Shown one piece after another: positions 17,178 to 27,190 of a stretch of 45,643 nt of DNA (the stretch's first letter is position 1; every line of letters begins with the position of its first letter). Where the stretch lies: NCBI RefSeq assembly GCF_001597745.1, contig NZ_LUHJ01000076.1:1-45643 (forward strand). The letters run 5' to 3'. The stretch is from Anabaena sp. 4-3. Lineage in GTDB: Bacteria > Cyanobacteriota > Cyanobacteriia > Cyanobacteriales > Nostocaceae. The notes under the pieces were generated by a model. The model was not told where the DNA came from and did no database searches. It worked only from the letters and a program-made list of their open reading frames with translations. A program made the position numbers and the translations under genes.

Positions 17178-17260
17178 GTAGAGACGTTGCATGCAACGTC
17201 TCTACTTACGCAACTGGCACATTAGTAGGGTGCGTCAGATGTTGAAAATCTGTTCATTTA
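17178..17260. repeat. Palindromic repeat abutting a truncated MITE
   Basis: The 28-bp palindrome GTAGAGACGTTGCA plus its complement lies at 17178-17205. It is joined directly to CTTACGCAACTGGCA and GTAGGGTGCGTCAGATG, which match the left half of the MITE at 44328-44450. The right half of the MITE is missing. This is the second member of both repeat families in the window. Confidence 0.75.
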
Positions 17261-17312
17261 TAGACTTTTATCTATATTATTTCTAGAAAATTTTCAATAC
17301 TTAAAGATAGCA

Positions 17313-17342
17313 ATTAATCAAGACTTAAGTTCGGCTTAACTT
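17313..17342 (+). promoter_or_regulatory. Pho box upstream of the alkaline phosphatase gene
   Basis: Three 8-bp units lie at an exact 11-bp period: ATTAATCA (17313-17320), CTTAAGTT (17324-17331) and CTTAACTT (17335-17342). This matches the cyanobacterial PhoB/SphR site (PyTTAAPyPyT repeats separated by 3 bp). It lies about 75 bp before the ATG and predicts induction under phosphate starvation. Confidence 0.7.
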
Positions 17343-17417
17343 TGATTAGTAAGATTTCTTAACGTAACCCTGGTTTCTTGAAGATAGCTGGCGAGACGCA
17401 AGTTAATCAGAGGTGTT

Positions 17418-20400
17418 ATGTCAAACAGTAATAACGGTAATCATGTTATTTTCATCCACCCAGATGGAACAAGTCCATCTCATTATGCGTTTGCAAGGTT
17501 TGTAGATCAAGGACCTGACGGACGCTTGAATTGGGATAAATTATCTAATGCTGGTGTGTATCTGGGTCACATGGAAGACCAGTTGGGTGGAACATCCAAT
17601 GGTGGTGCTGTTACCCATGCAACTGGTGCTAAAGTCTATGCAGAATCCTTTGGTTTTGAAGAAGATGGTTCTCAGATTGTACCTTTATCTGGTGCTGCCA
17701 ATACAGGCAAGACAATTGTAGAGGAAGCGATCGCCGCTAATAAAGTCACCGCTTTAGTACAATCTGGAGCTATCTTTGAGCCTGGTACAGCCGCCTTTGT
17801 TGCTCAGACACAAGAGATTGTTAACCCTAACGGCAGTCGCACTGTACCTCGCGCCCAAGCCGCAGAAATTGCCAAACAGGTGATTGAATCAGGTGTTGAC
17901 TTTATCCTCAGTGGTGGTGAACTCAACCTGTTACCTGTAGGTACTGATGGCTTCCACGGTACTGCGGCGGAATTAGACGCTATTAGTATCAATTCTCTGC
18001 AACGCCCCACAGAAAACCTCATAGAACTGGCAGAAAGTTTAGGTTATACAGTTGTTTATACAGCAGAACAACTCACAGCTTTACTTGATTTACCTACACC
18101 CCCAACAAAAGTATTAGGTGTATTTGCGCCTGTTCACACCTTCAACGATCGCCCTGAAGAAGTTTTAACACGGGATGGATTACCTCTCTATCGAGAAACA
18201 GCCCCAACCATCGCTGAGATGTTGGAAATTACCCAACAACTGATGGAGAAGCATCCTAACTTTAGCAACGGCTCAATTACCATCGTTGAAGAAGAAGGAT
18301 CTGACAACTTCGGTAATAACAACAATGCGGCTGGGACACTCGAAGGTGTGCGCCGCGCCGATGCAGCCATTGGGAAAGCACTGGAGTTCATCGACAGGCA
18401 TCCTAACACCTTGTTATTGACTGCTGCTGATAGTGATGCCGGTGGTTTAGAAGTCAGAGATCCCCGCACTGGTGCAACAGTAGGTACTGTTAACAACAAC
18501 CCCACTACAGAATCCCGTAACGTACCTTTAGACGGACAAACTGGGGCTAACACTGCGCCTTTTGTTGCTGCACCTGATGTAAATGGTGATGTGTTTCAGT
18601 TTGGTATTGGTTGGGCGGGTACACCAGATTTTCCTGGTTCTATAGTTTCTAAAGCGCATGGTTTAAATGCAGATAAATTACCTGCAACTTTAGACAATAC
18701 CAAAATTTATGAGTTGATGTATGAGACTCTGTTCGATGTGGAACTAGAATCTCGTAACCCAGAACCCACACCAGCACCCCAAGCTACCAAACAAACTGGA
18801 AATGTAATTTTCATTCACCCAGATGGTACGAGTCCTTCTCACTACATGGCACTTCGCAACATTGACAAAGGGCCTGATGGGAGATTGAACTGGGATAATA
18901 TGTCCAATGCAGGTGTTTACCTGGGACACATGGAAAACCAGTTGACAGGGACATCCAACGCTGGCGCAGTTACCCACGCTACTGGGGTGAAGGTATTTAA
19001 CGAATCCTTTGGTTTAAATGGAGATAACTCCCGCGTCACTCCGGCATCTGGTAAAGTTGGCTACACAATCTTAGAAGAAGCCATTGCCGCAGGAAAAGCC
19101 ACAGCCTTGATTCAATCTGGTCACTTGGCTGAACCTGGTACTGCCGCCTTTGCTGCGGAAACTACTAACCGTGATGGTAACAATATCAGAGCGCGAGATA
19201 AGTATGCAGAAATTATCGAGCAGGTAATTCGCTCTGGTACAGATGTGATCATGGGTGGTGGAGAACTGTATATGTTGCCAATAGGCACAACAGGTTTCCA
19301 CGTCACACCTGAAATCGATGCTTCAGAAACTAGAGCAGAACGCCGTCCCAGTATTAACTTGATTAAGTTGGCTGAGTCCTTGGGCTATACTGTGGTTTAC
19401 ACTGAAGAGCAGATGAATCAGGTGGTAAATAGTGCCAATCCACCCACTAAACTCCTCGGTGTATTTGCTGCTAGTCACACCTTTGACGCGCGTCGAGAAG
19501 AACAACTAGGACTCAATAGCGACAACCCTCTACCTCTATATGTCGATACTGCTCCCACAATAGCAGAGATGTTAGAGGCATCTTTAAAGATTGTCTCTCA
19601 AGATCCTGATGGCTTCTTTGTAGTCTTGGAAGAAGAGGGTACAGACAACTTCGCTAACTCCAACAATGCACCTGGCACGATTGAGGCATTACGGCGTGCT
19701 GATGCGGCGATTGGTGTAGCGATGGATTATGTGAAAAACCAAGATCCCAACACTTTAGTTATTACTGCTGCTGATAGTGATGCGGGTGGGATGGAGGTTT
19801 TCCAATACGCACCTTATACCCGTCCCCAGGGCAACTTTGACGCTAGTAATCCCAACCTTGCTAACAGTCAACCAGAAGTACCATTCATCAGAGTTAACCC
19901 GACGACAACTAACACCAACCAAGCTTTTCTGGATGGGGTTAACGGTAGTACAGCTAGCGCAGAAAGACCTTGGATACCATTCTCTGCTCAAGACAGCATA
20001 GATGGGCCGATGGGTAACTTTGGTGTAGCTTGGGTAGGTACTCCTGATTTCCCTGGTAGTATTGTTTCTAAAGCCTACGGGATGAATGCTGATAAGTTAC
20101 CCAGCACCGTGGACAATACTGGGATTTATGATCTGATGTATCAGACACTGTTTGGTGTCACACCAGAAGTAGCTGCTGCACAACAAGAAACTGAGTTAGT
20201 GTCTGGTAGTGCTGCTGCTGACACCTTAGTTGCAGGCAATGCTCAATTCGATGGCATCAATGACAGTGTATTTACTGGTGCTGGTAACGATGAGGTGGAT
20301 TTACAGACCGTATCTTCACCAATTGCAGGCCGTAACCGGGTGAATTTAGGTAGTGGTGATGATATCATCTACGTCAACAGACGCGATCGCGTCTTTGGTA

Positions 20401-20807
20401 GTGCTGGTGATGACATCTTTGATGCTACCGAGGGTAAAGGTGGTAATCGGATGTCTGGCGGTGCTGGTAATGATATCTTCTGGCTAGGTAGTGGCGATCG
20501 CGCCCTTGGTGGTGATGGTAATGACGAATTCTACGTCCAGTCTGGTGGCGGTAACTTGCTGTCTGGCGGTGCTGGTGCTGATCAGTTCTGGATTGTATAT
20601 GGTGGTGAATTACCTGATAGTGCTAATACTATCCTTGACTTTGAGATGGGTGTAGACGTGATTGGAGTACAAGGTATTACCAGCAATACTTTAACTCTGA
20701 ATGTAATGAATGGTAACACCCACATTGGCTTAGGTGGTCAAACAGTGGCGATCGTTAACGGTGTCACAGGTTTAGATGCAAATACAAATTTTGTGTTTGT
20801 TAGCTAA
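17418..20807 (+). CDS. Two-domain alkaline phosphatase with RTX-like C-terminus
   Basis: 1129 residues. Two tandem copies of an alkaline-phosphatase (PhoA-superfamily) domain occupy about 10-440 and 460-930. Each begins with IFIHPDGTSPSHY (metal-binding D16 in copy one), then GTSNxGAVTHATGxK. Aligned with E. coli PhoA, the nucleophile would be S60 and S513, with threonine in place of the preceding aspartate. EEEGSDNF/EEEGTDNF and LTAADSDAGG/ITAADSDAGG supply the remaining metal ligands. There is no N-terminal signal peptide. The last 200 residues carry GSGDD, GSAGDD, GGAGND and GGDGND repeats, as in calcium-binding RTX proteins exported by type I secretion. It should release phosphate outside the cell. 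The Pho box upstream agrees. The tandem duplication in one chain is unusual. Confidence 0.9.
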   Translation: MSNSNNGNHVIFIHPDGTSPSHYAFARFVDQGPDGRLNWDKLSNAGVYLGHMEDQLGGTSNGGAVTHATGAKVYAESFGFEEDGSQIVPLSGAANTGKTIVEEAIAANKVTALVQSGAIFEPGTAAFVAQTQEIVNPNGSRTVPRAQAAEIAKQVIESGVDFILSGGELNLLPVGTDGFHGTAAELDAISINSLQRPTENLIELAESLGYTVVYTAEQLTALLDLPTPPTKVLGVFAPVHTFNDRPEEVLTRDGLPLYRETAPTIAEMLEITQQLMEKHPNFSNGSITIVEEEGSDNFGNNNNAAGTLEGVRRADAAIGKALEFIDRHPNTLLLTAADSDAGGLEVRDPRTGATVGTVNNNPTTESRNVPLDGQTGANTAPFVAAPDVNGDVFQFGIGWAGTPDFPGSIVSKAHGLNADKLPATLDNTKIYELMYETLFDVELESRNPEPTPAPQATKQTGNVIFIHPDGTSPSHYMALRNIDKGPDGRLNWDNMSNAGVYLGHMENQLTGTSNAGAVTHATGVKVFNESFGLNGDNSRVTPASGKVGYTILEEAIAAGKATALIQSGHLAEPGTAAFAAETTNRDGNNIRARDKYAEIIEQVIRSGTDVIMGGGELYMLPIGTTGFHVTPEIDASETRAERRPSINLIKLAESLGYTVVYTEEQMNQVVNSANPPTKLLGVFAASHTFDARREEQLGLNSDNPLPLYVDTAPTIAEMLEASLKIVSQDPDGFFVVLEEEGTDNFANSNNAPGTIEALRRADAAIGVAMDYVKNQDPNTLVITAADSDAGGMEVFQYAPYTRPQGNFDASNPNLANSQPEVPFIRVNPTTTNTNQAFLDGVNGSTASAERPWIPFSAQDSIDGPMGNFGVAWVGTPDFPGSIVSKAYGMNADKLPSTVDNTGIYDLMYQTLFGVTPEVAAAQQETELVSGSAAADTLVAGNAQFDGINDSVFTGAGNDEVDLQTVSSPIAGRNRVNLGSGDDIIYVNRRDRVFGSAGDDIFDATEGKGGNRMSGGAGNDIFWLGSGDRALGGDGNDEFYVQSGGGNLLSGGAGADQFWIVYGGELPDSANTILDFEMGVDVIGVQGITSNTLTLNVMNGNTHIGLGGQTVAIVNGVTGLDANTNFVFVS

Positions 20808-20835
20808 ATCCCATCAATAAATTATCCATCTTGTA

Positions 20836-20914
20836 GGGTGGGCTGTCCAGCCCGCCCTTAATTTATGGAACATTGCACAAATAAATGTAGAGACATTTCA
20901 TGAAACATCTCTAC
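20836..20914. repeat. Hairpin and diverged palindromic repeat after the phosphatase gene
   Basis: GGGTGGGC (20836-20843) pairs with GCCCGCCC (20850-20857), giving one G-U pair and a 6-nt loop. It could stabilise or end the phosphatase transcript, though no T-run follows. At 20887-20914 lies a diverged copy of the palindromic repeat (GTAGAGACATTTCATG). Nothing else is seen before the next gene end at 21010. Confidence 0.65.
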
Positions 20915-21009
20915 ACATTCCCCCAGAGGCAAAATTACCCTCACCGACGGTGATGAGGGGTGAAAATGCCTATTATTTTACTGCATCCTAACAAGAAAAC
21001 TTATCCCTT

Positions 21010-21384
21010 TTAGGTGCTGTAACCATCTTCTCCAGACAGAACTTGATTAATGCTAACTACCCAAGGTATACCTTGATTAACAGGAGAACTCAAGCTAATT
21101 CTGGCATTATTGGCAAAAAGTTTTAATTTTTTCGCCAAGTAAGGAACATTCATCATAATGTTCTGATAACTTTCAATATCATGACACACCATAATTAACA
21201 TCAGAATTCCGCCATTAACTTTAAAATACCAATGACAACTCGATAACAAAATCCTCACACTATGTCTACAAGTCACATAAAACTTTTTTTTCGTCGCTTC
21301 TTCCAGTTGACTAATTAATATTTCACTAATCAAAGTAGTTCTTTGTGTGGGTAAATCGTCGGGAGATAGATATGGTTGCTTCAT
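21010..21384 (-). CDS. Hypothetical protein, 124 residues
   Basis: Not recognised. The protein starts MKQPYLSPDDLPTQRTTLI. It has a hydrophobic stretch around GGILMLIMVCHDIESYQ and ends VVSINQVLSGEDGYST, with no catalytic motif. It starts 6 bp after the stop of the 62-residue gene upstream, with AGGGTG as possible RBS inside that gene's end, so the pair look like a small operon. The reading frame is free of repeat DNA and is a plausible gene, but no function can be given. Confidence 0.5.
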   Translation of the reverse strand: MKQPYLSPDDLPTQRTTLISEILISQLEEATKKKFYVTCRHSVRILLSSCHWYFKVNGGILMLIMVCHDIESYQNIMMNVPYLAKKLKLFANNARISLSSPVNQGIPWVVSINQVLSGEDGYST

Positions 21385-21390
21385 AGATTT

Positions 21391-21579
21391 TCACCCTACT
21401 TGCAAAGGATTAATTGACCGACGTAAACTTAACAATCTTGATGAAATTGTCAGTTCCATCCGGTAGAAACAGAACCGATAATGATCACCGTTCACTCCCT
21501 TACAACTGTTTATATAGTTGAGTGTAGCTACTGTGCCATTTTCCTTAGATTTCTTTAGCAATTCGGCTACAAAAGTCAA
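21391..21579 (-). CDS. Hypothetical small protein, 62 residues
   Basis: Not recognised. The N-terminus is MTFVAELLKKSKENGTVATLNYINSC, a likely amphipathic helix, and the rest is basic (RMELTISSRLLSLRRSINPL). It is probably co-transcribed with the 124-residue gene, 6 bp downstream. Because it is short and has no known family, it could be a chance frame. The tight spacing to its neighbour is the main support. Confidence 0.4.
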   Translation of the reverse strand: MTFVAELLKKSKENGTVATLNYINSCKGVNGDHYRFCFYRMELTISSRLLSLRRSINPLQVG

Positions 21580-21721
21580 TATTGTTTAGTATTTCGTCAC
21601 ATTTATTGCAGATGACATTTATTTGTCTCTCCCCAAAGTTATAGAACAGGGTGAGGATACCTATTTAAACGTGATCACTCAAACACCCAAAGTATAATTA
21701 ATTATCGTTTCATTACGAAAT

Positions 21722-22507
21722 ATGAACAGTAAAAAAATCACTCTTTGGGTTTGTGCCTTGAGTATAGCGATCGCTTGTGTGTTTGTTCCCCAGGCAATCA
21801 CTCACACCCTGCCAATTAATTCAGTACGCACAATTATCTCAGATTCAAATCCCAAGTTCAAACATGAAGGAATTCCCCACGGTGTACCCCTACACTATGA
21901 TTGGGCAGAACGACCTAAATTAAATCCTAGTAACTCTAAAAACTGGAGGGTACTAATCGGGTGGGGACAGCTATACGAAGATCAGAAGGGAAACCCTGCA
22001 AAGAATACTCGTGTACAAATTAAAAATCTCAAGGTGTATGCTTTGAGTAAATCTGATTATAAATGGCATTTATTGGTTAGTTCTCTCAGGGTTCGCGGAA
22101 GAGCATATCGAGAGGACTTCAAACGCGATATTAACATCCCCGCAGACATCCGAGTTGAACCTGATGGAAGTATTTCCACAAAAGCCGGTAATGGATATAA
22201 CTTCCATTTTTGGAATCACAAAAGAGTGGAATTTGATCCAGAAAATACAATTGGATTATTAGCGACAGCACAAGCTAGACTGATTATTGATGACCTATCT
22301 AAACCAGATGATCGCGATCGCGCTCGGTATTTACTCTCGATTGGTGGTGACTACTGGTCGTCCATGCGTTCTCGATGGGATAATTTCACTACTAATAGAG
22401 ACTTTGGTATTGGGCGATTCAAGTACGTCACCCGTCAATGGAGAGCATTTAATCTCACAACATTATCAGCAGCAGACATCATCATAAATCCGCCTCCCCT
22501 GGAATAA
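21722..22507 (+). CDS. Secreted hypothetical protein, 261 residues
   Basis: An N-terminal signal peptide is clear: MNSKK, a hydrophobic core LWVCALSIAIACVFV, then PQAITHTLP as the likely cleavage region. The mature part is rich in W, R and D, with GVPLHYDWAERPKLNPSNSK and GWGQLYEDQKGN, and no enzyme motif that I recognise. It is exported, probably to the periplasm. A TATAAT box is seen at 21693-21698, about 24 bp before the ATG. A terminator follows the stop, and the CRISPR array begins immediately after. Nothing ties it to CRISPR function apart from position. Confidence 0.7.
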   Translation: MNSKKITLWVCALSIAIACVFVPQAITHTLPINSVRTIISDSNPKFKHEGIPHGVPLHYDWAERPKLNPSNSKNWRVLIGWGQLYEDQKGNPAKNTRVQIKNLKVYALSKSDYKWHLLVSSLRVRGRAYREDFKRDINIPADIRVEPDGSISTKAGNGYNFHFWNHKRVEFDPENTIGLLATAQARLIIDDLSKPDDRDRARYLLSIGGDYWSSMRSRWDNFTTNRDFGIGRFKYVTRQWRAFNLTTLSAADIIINPPPLE

Positions 22508-22514
22508 CTAACTT

Positions 22515-22542
22515 TGACGGTAACTACCGTCACCCATTTTTT
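22515..22542 (+). terminator. Rho-independent terminator touching the CRISPR array
   Basis: TGACGGT (22515-22521) and ACCGTCA (22526-22532) form a perfect 7-bp stem with a 4-nt loop, then CCCATTTTTT. The T-run (22537-22542) overlaps the first bases of the leftmost CRISPR repeat. It ends the secreted-protein transcript before it can run antisense into the array. Confidence 0.7.
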
Positions 22543-25500
22543 CCGTCCCCTTGCGGGGAATAGGTGGTGTTTAACTCTGAACAAAATAAGCTGAGTGAAC
22601 CTAAGTTAGCTGTGTTTCCGTCCCCTTGCGGGGAATAGGTGGTGTTTAACCACACAGATGTGAGGGCTTGGTGTTGGATAATTCCTGAGTTTCCGTCCCC
22701 TTGCGGGGAATAGGTGGTGTTTAACTAACAGAAAAGATTTAGTCACCTTGGCTAACAAAGGAGTTTCCGTCCCCTTGCGGGGAATAGGTGGTGTTTAACG
22801 TGTAAGTCATAAAATGGAACCTACTAGTTGGGAATGTTTCCGTCCCCTTGCGGGGAATAGGTGGTGTTTAACATAATCATCACAGGTAATCTCCAAACGA
22901 TCACCTATGTTAGTTTCCGTCCCCTTGCGGGGAATAGGTGGTGTTTAACATTGTCTCAAGTCTCTTTAACTGAAGCCCTTTTTGAGTTTCCGTCCCCTTG
23001 CGGGGAATAGGTGGTGTTTAACGCAAGACAACTTGATAACTATGTATCATGCGGAGGTAGAAGTTTCCGTCCCCTTGCGGGGAATAGGTGGTGTTTAACT
23101 GCGAAGGAGAAGAAAATAACGGAGTAATAGTTTGCAGGTTTCCGTCCCCTTGCGGGGAATAGGTGGTGTTTAACCAAGTGGGTTCTTGTAGACCAAGGTA
23201 CTGGAGTAGAAGGTTTCCGTCCCCTTGCGGGGAATAGGTGGTGTTTAACACCAATTGATAAGCAAATTGACTGCTTTGTAGAATTGATTTAAGGTTTCCG
23301 TCCCCTTGCGGGGAATAGGTGGTGTTTAACATGCGTCCCCTATCAAGAGGATGCTGTAGCGTTCCTGTTTCCGTCCCCTTGCGGGGAATAGGTGGTGTTT
23401 AACTGAAGGTATCCATATTCCAGCTAAGAATATGGAGACAGGAGTTTCCGTCCCCTTGCGGGGAATAGGTGGTGTTTAACTCATATAAATTTACTTCAAT
23501 GTCAACTCTATATTTTATTTCTTGTTTCCGTCCCCTTGCGGGGAATAGGTGGTGTTTAACCGATATTATTTTTATATGAGTAGAAAGTATGTAAACTTAC
23601 TTAGTTTCCGTCCCCTTGCGGGGAATAGGTGGTGTTTAACCTCATGCTCTATGGGATTTGAGTCTCAAAGGTAAGAAGGTTAAGTTTCCGTCCCCTTGCG
23701 GGGAATAGGTGGTGTTTAACCAAGAATCTTATGCTGTAATTGCCGATGAGTCAGTACGTTTCCGTCCCCTTGCGGGGAATAGGTGGTGTTTAACCCTTGA
23801 CCTTAAGGGATTCTTTGAGCACATGAATACTAACTTCCCTGAAGTTTCCGTCCCCTTGCGGGGAATAGGTGGTGTTTAACGTAAAAGAATTAGTTGCAGG
23901 TGAGTTAATTGAGATTGAAATTAGAAGTTTCCGTCCCCTTGCGGGGAATAGGTGGTGTTTAACCCTTCATTGGAGATGAAGAAAAATATGCTGCTATTAA
24001 AGAGTTTCCGTCCCCTTGCGGGGAATAGGTGGTGTTTAACGTAGGTATCTGGCAAGATATCATGGTGGAGGTTTTATGTTTCCGTCCCCTTGCGGGGAAT
24101 AGGTGGTGTTTAACTCCCTAAATAGTGATTGGGAACTCGTTGGAAATAAAGGCAGACAGTTTCCGTCCCCTTGCGGGGAATAGGTGGTGTTTAACAAGGA
24201 TATCAGGCTACTGAAGAAGTCTACTTACCCTACACTAAAGTTTCCGTCCCCTTGCGGGGAATAGGTGGTGTTTAACCAAGGAGAACTCACATGGTTGCTT
24301 TATTTCCTTTTATGTTTCCGTCCCCTTGCGGGGAATAGGTGGTGTTTAACAACTAATTCTGAATACGGGTGGAATTTCAAATTAGCGTTTCCGTCCCCTT
24401 GCGGGGAATAGGTGGTGTTTAACTTTCCAAATGCTACCTTCTTTATCAAGGATGGTTAAAATCTGTTTCCGTCCCCTTGCGGGGAATAGGTGGTGTTTAA
24501 CGTATCCTGGGTACTCTCAACAATCTTTAACAGAGATTGAGTTTCCGTCCCCTTGCGGGGAATAGGTGGTGTTTAACAGTAAGTCTCCTAATGTATTTAA
24601 TTACCTACAAAGTGTTTCCGTCCCCTTGCGGGGAATAGGTGGTGTTTAACCTGAAGAAACAGCAGAGTTATTGGCTACTTACTCTGCAAGTTTCCGTCCC
24701 CTTGCGGGGAATAGGTGGTGTTTAACCTGAGCTGAAGTGAAGCAGAACTATGCTCATAACAAAGGGAGAGTTTATATGAAGTTTCCGTCCCCTTGCGGGG
24801 AATAGGTGGTGTTTAACTTTGAGCAATTTATCCAGGACAGAACTCTCATTCTTAATGAGAGAAGTTTCCGTCCCCTTGCGGGGAATAGGTGGTGTTTAAC
24901 CCAAGAAGTAATTCCCTCTGGAGTTGTACAACTCCGCCAAGTTTCCGTCCCCTTGCGGGGAATAGGTGGTGTTTAACAGGTTATTATATAGAAGAAGAAT
25001 AAAGGAAAGAAAATATTGAGTTTCCGTCCCCTTGCGGGGAATAGGTGGTGTTTAACAGGTACAGAAAGTTCATGTGGAGATGTAGAGTTTGAGAGTTGTG
25101 GAGAGTTTCCGTCCCCTTGCGGGGAATAGGTGGTGTTTAACGATATGTTGCAGCTTGGCAGAGAAAAGATGGAGAAGTTACGTTTCCGTCCCCTTGCGGG
25201 GAATAGGTGGTGTTTAACACGTAGAATTCAATTAATGAAAGCTGCTTGGACAACTAAAGTTTCCGTCCCCTTGCGGGGAATAGGTGGTGTTTAACCCAAG
25301 GTGGAAAAATATGGCAAACTAAGCAGAGATGGAGTTTCCGTCCCCTTGCGGGGAATAGGTGGTGTTTAACGAAACTTAATGTGCCAACCTCTTACTGATG
25401 CTTATATTGCTTGTTTCCGTCCCCTTGCGGGGAATAGGTGGTGTTTAACATTAGAGATGAAGATGCTATGGACTCCATATATCTAAGTAAAGTTTCCGTC

Positions 25501-26538
25501 CCCTTGCGGGGAATAGGTGGTGTTTAACTATTTACCGTCATCTCAAAGACAATCCTATTACCTATAAGGAAGCGTTTCCGTCCCCTTGCGGGGAATAGGT
25601 GGTGTTTAACCTGGACAAGGGGGGAAGTGTTAGTAAACTACCTATTTCCTTGTTTCCGTCCCCTTGCGGGGAATAGGTGGTGTTTAACACAATTCCTTGA
25701 TTCTTTGTGACCTTGACATTACCTCGTTTCCGTCCCCTTGCGGGGAATAGGTGGTGTTTAACTGTACTCACTACCAAATCTTTTTTCAGCTACAAAGTCT
25801 TGGGTTTCCGTCCCCTTGCGGGGAATAGGTGGTGTTTAACTGTTTAGTATCCCTGGTGCTGTTGGATACGAATACATCCAAGTTTCCGTCCCCTTGCGGG
25901 GAATAGGTGGTGTTTAACTACTCAAAACACCACTGTTGCTCAATTACAAGCTCAAGTAGCTGTTTCCGTCCCCTTGCGGGGAATAGGTGGTGTTTAACGC
26001 TAAAGACTCCTGGCAATGGCTAAAAGATTACTGTCAAATCAAGTTTCCGTCCCCTTGCGGGGAATAGGTGGTGTTTAACGACTTAGAACAATTTCCTTTT
26101 CTCCCTGGTAGCAACTATGTGTTTCCGTCCCCTTGCGGGGAATAGGTGGTGTTTAACTGCCAAGGATGCCGAACGATTCGTAAACCTGTACGAACAGTTT
26201 CCGTCCCCTTGCGGGGAATAGGTGGTGTTTAACACCAGAAGATTATGAGGAAGCCTTAGCAGGCTACACAAAAGTTTCCGTCCCCTTGCGGGGAATAGGT
26301 GGTGTTTAACTAGTAACGGAAGTTCCTATCCCTAAGTCTGTTAATATAAGTTTCCGTCCCCTTGCGGGGAATAGGTGGTGTTTAACTGTTCATGATTAAT
26401 CCTCTTGATGACATTGTATTAGAGGTTTCCGTCCCCTTGCGGGGAATAGGTGGTGTTTAACTTTGATTTCCTTGCTAGTGAAAAACCTAGCTTCCTCCAA
26501 AGTTTCCGTCCCCTTGCGGGGAATAGGTGGTGTTTAAC
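22539..26538 (-). CRISPR. CRISPR array, 52 repeats of 37 bp, 51 spacers
   Basis: By hand count, 52 repeats begin on the plus strand with GTTTCCGTCCCCTTGCGGGG and end TGGTGTTTAAC. Spacers are mostly 36-46 nt. All repeats appear identical except the leftmost (22539-22575), whose first base is T instead of G, which marks it as the trailer end. Read on the minus strand the repeat starts GTTAAACACC, has a CCCC-GCAA-GGGG hairpin and ends ACGGAAAC. That layout matches cyanobacterial type III-D repeats, in which the last 8 nt become the crRNA 5' handle. A strong promoter at 26673-26701 and cas2-cas1 at the right agree with minus-strand transcription and new spacers added at the right. One spacer (24727-24780) is 54 nt. 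Confidence 0.98.
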
Positions 26539-26672
26539 CCTACCCTGTGGAAACTATTGATGTATTTGGTTTTCAAGGTTCAGTTGCGCCGAGCTACGGA
26601 TAAGACAATGTGACTTAAAGTATCCGTACTCAAATTTTTAAGCTGCTTTCGTTAAAATTCAGCCTTATAGGT
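26539..26672 (-). other. CRISPR leader
   Basis: About 134 bp of AT-rich, gene-free DNA lies between the array promoter and the first repeat in transcription order. It holds an 8-bp inverted repeat, TACGGATA (26595-26602) and TATCCGTA (26621-26628), which may help integration or leader recognition. From here to cas2 (26702-26871) nothing else is recognisable. Confidence 0.7.
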
Positions 26673-26701
26673 AATATAAACGAAAAAGCTGAAGTAGTCA
26701 A
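26673..26701 (-). promoter_or_regulatory. Promoter of the CRISPR array
   Basis: On the minus strand: -35 TTGACT (plus 26696-26701), exactly 17 bp spacer, -10 TATATT (plus 26673-26678). It points toward the array; transcription would begin near 26666, about 130 nt before the first repeat. This is the clearest sigma-70-type promoter in the window. Confidence 0.75.
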
Positions 26702-26871
26702 GGTGAAAAACCTAACTTTTCTTTTATTAACACAAGTTTACTTTTCCATAATCTTCATAACTCGCCGCGACAAATTAGCGGCTAAGTTTACATTCCGTTA
26801 CAAATAGCCAAACACAAGCAAAATCATCAACTTCAGGCTGTAAATTGCTACCAGAAATGCGACATTAAGCT

Positions 26872-27156
26872 TTACAAAATTAAATAATCCGGCGGTTCGT
26901 AAGGAGGCTGACTTCCATAAACTCGTGTTTCCTGTTTTGCTGTTGCATCAAGGGGATAAATTCTCAAACTGTCTTCATTCAATTTCAATGTGGGTAGCCA
27001 ACGCTTCTCTAACAGAGAACTCAAAGTAGACTCATCCAAAGGACACTCAAACACGGAATACTGGACTCTTTGACAGCGTTGTTCTAGCAACTTTGCCAAC
27101 TTAGTCCGCCGCTTGTCGTCAGGAATGTCATAACAAACTAAATACAGTTTTGGCAT
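26872..27156 (-). CDS. cas2: CRISPR adaptation protein Cas2
   Basis: 94 residues with the ferredoxin-like Cas2 fold. LYLVCYDIPDDKRR carries the conserved D10, and VQYSVFECPLDESTLSSLL follows, as in typical Cas2. Cas2 bridges two Cas1 dimers in the spacer-integration complex. It lies between the leader and cas1, both on the minus strand. The 181-bp gap to cas1 holds duplicated repeat DNA, so coupling to cas1 is not as tight as usual. Confidence 0.95.
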   Translation of the reverse strand: MPKLYLVCYDIPDDKRRTKLAKLLEQRCQRVQYSVFECPLDESTLSSLLEKRWLPTLKLNEDSLRIYPLDATAKQETRVYGSQPPYEPPDYLIL

Positions 27157-27190
27157 TAATTTAACTTTCCCCAGAATTCATCTTATGTTG

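Noticed and set aside
23018-26271. Minus-strand reading frames in the array encoding repeated LNTTYSPQGDGN peptides
   Set aside because: They are translations of the CRISPR repeat itself (positions about 23018-23332, 25562-25777 and 26083-26271), not proteins.
22539-26538. Self-targeting or duplicate spacers
   Set aside because: None stood out by eye; a proper search of all 51 spacers against the window and genome could not be run, so no claim is made.
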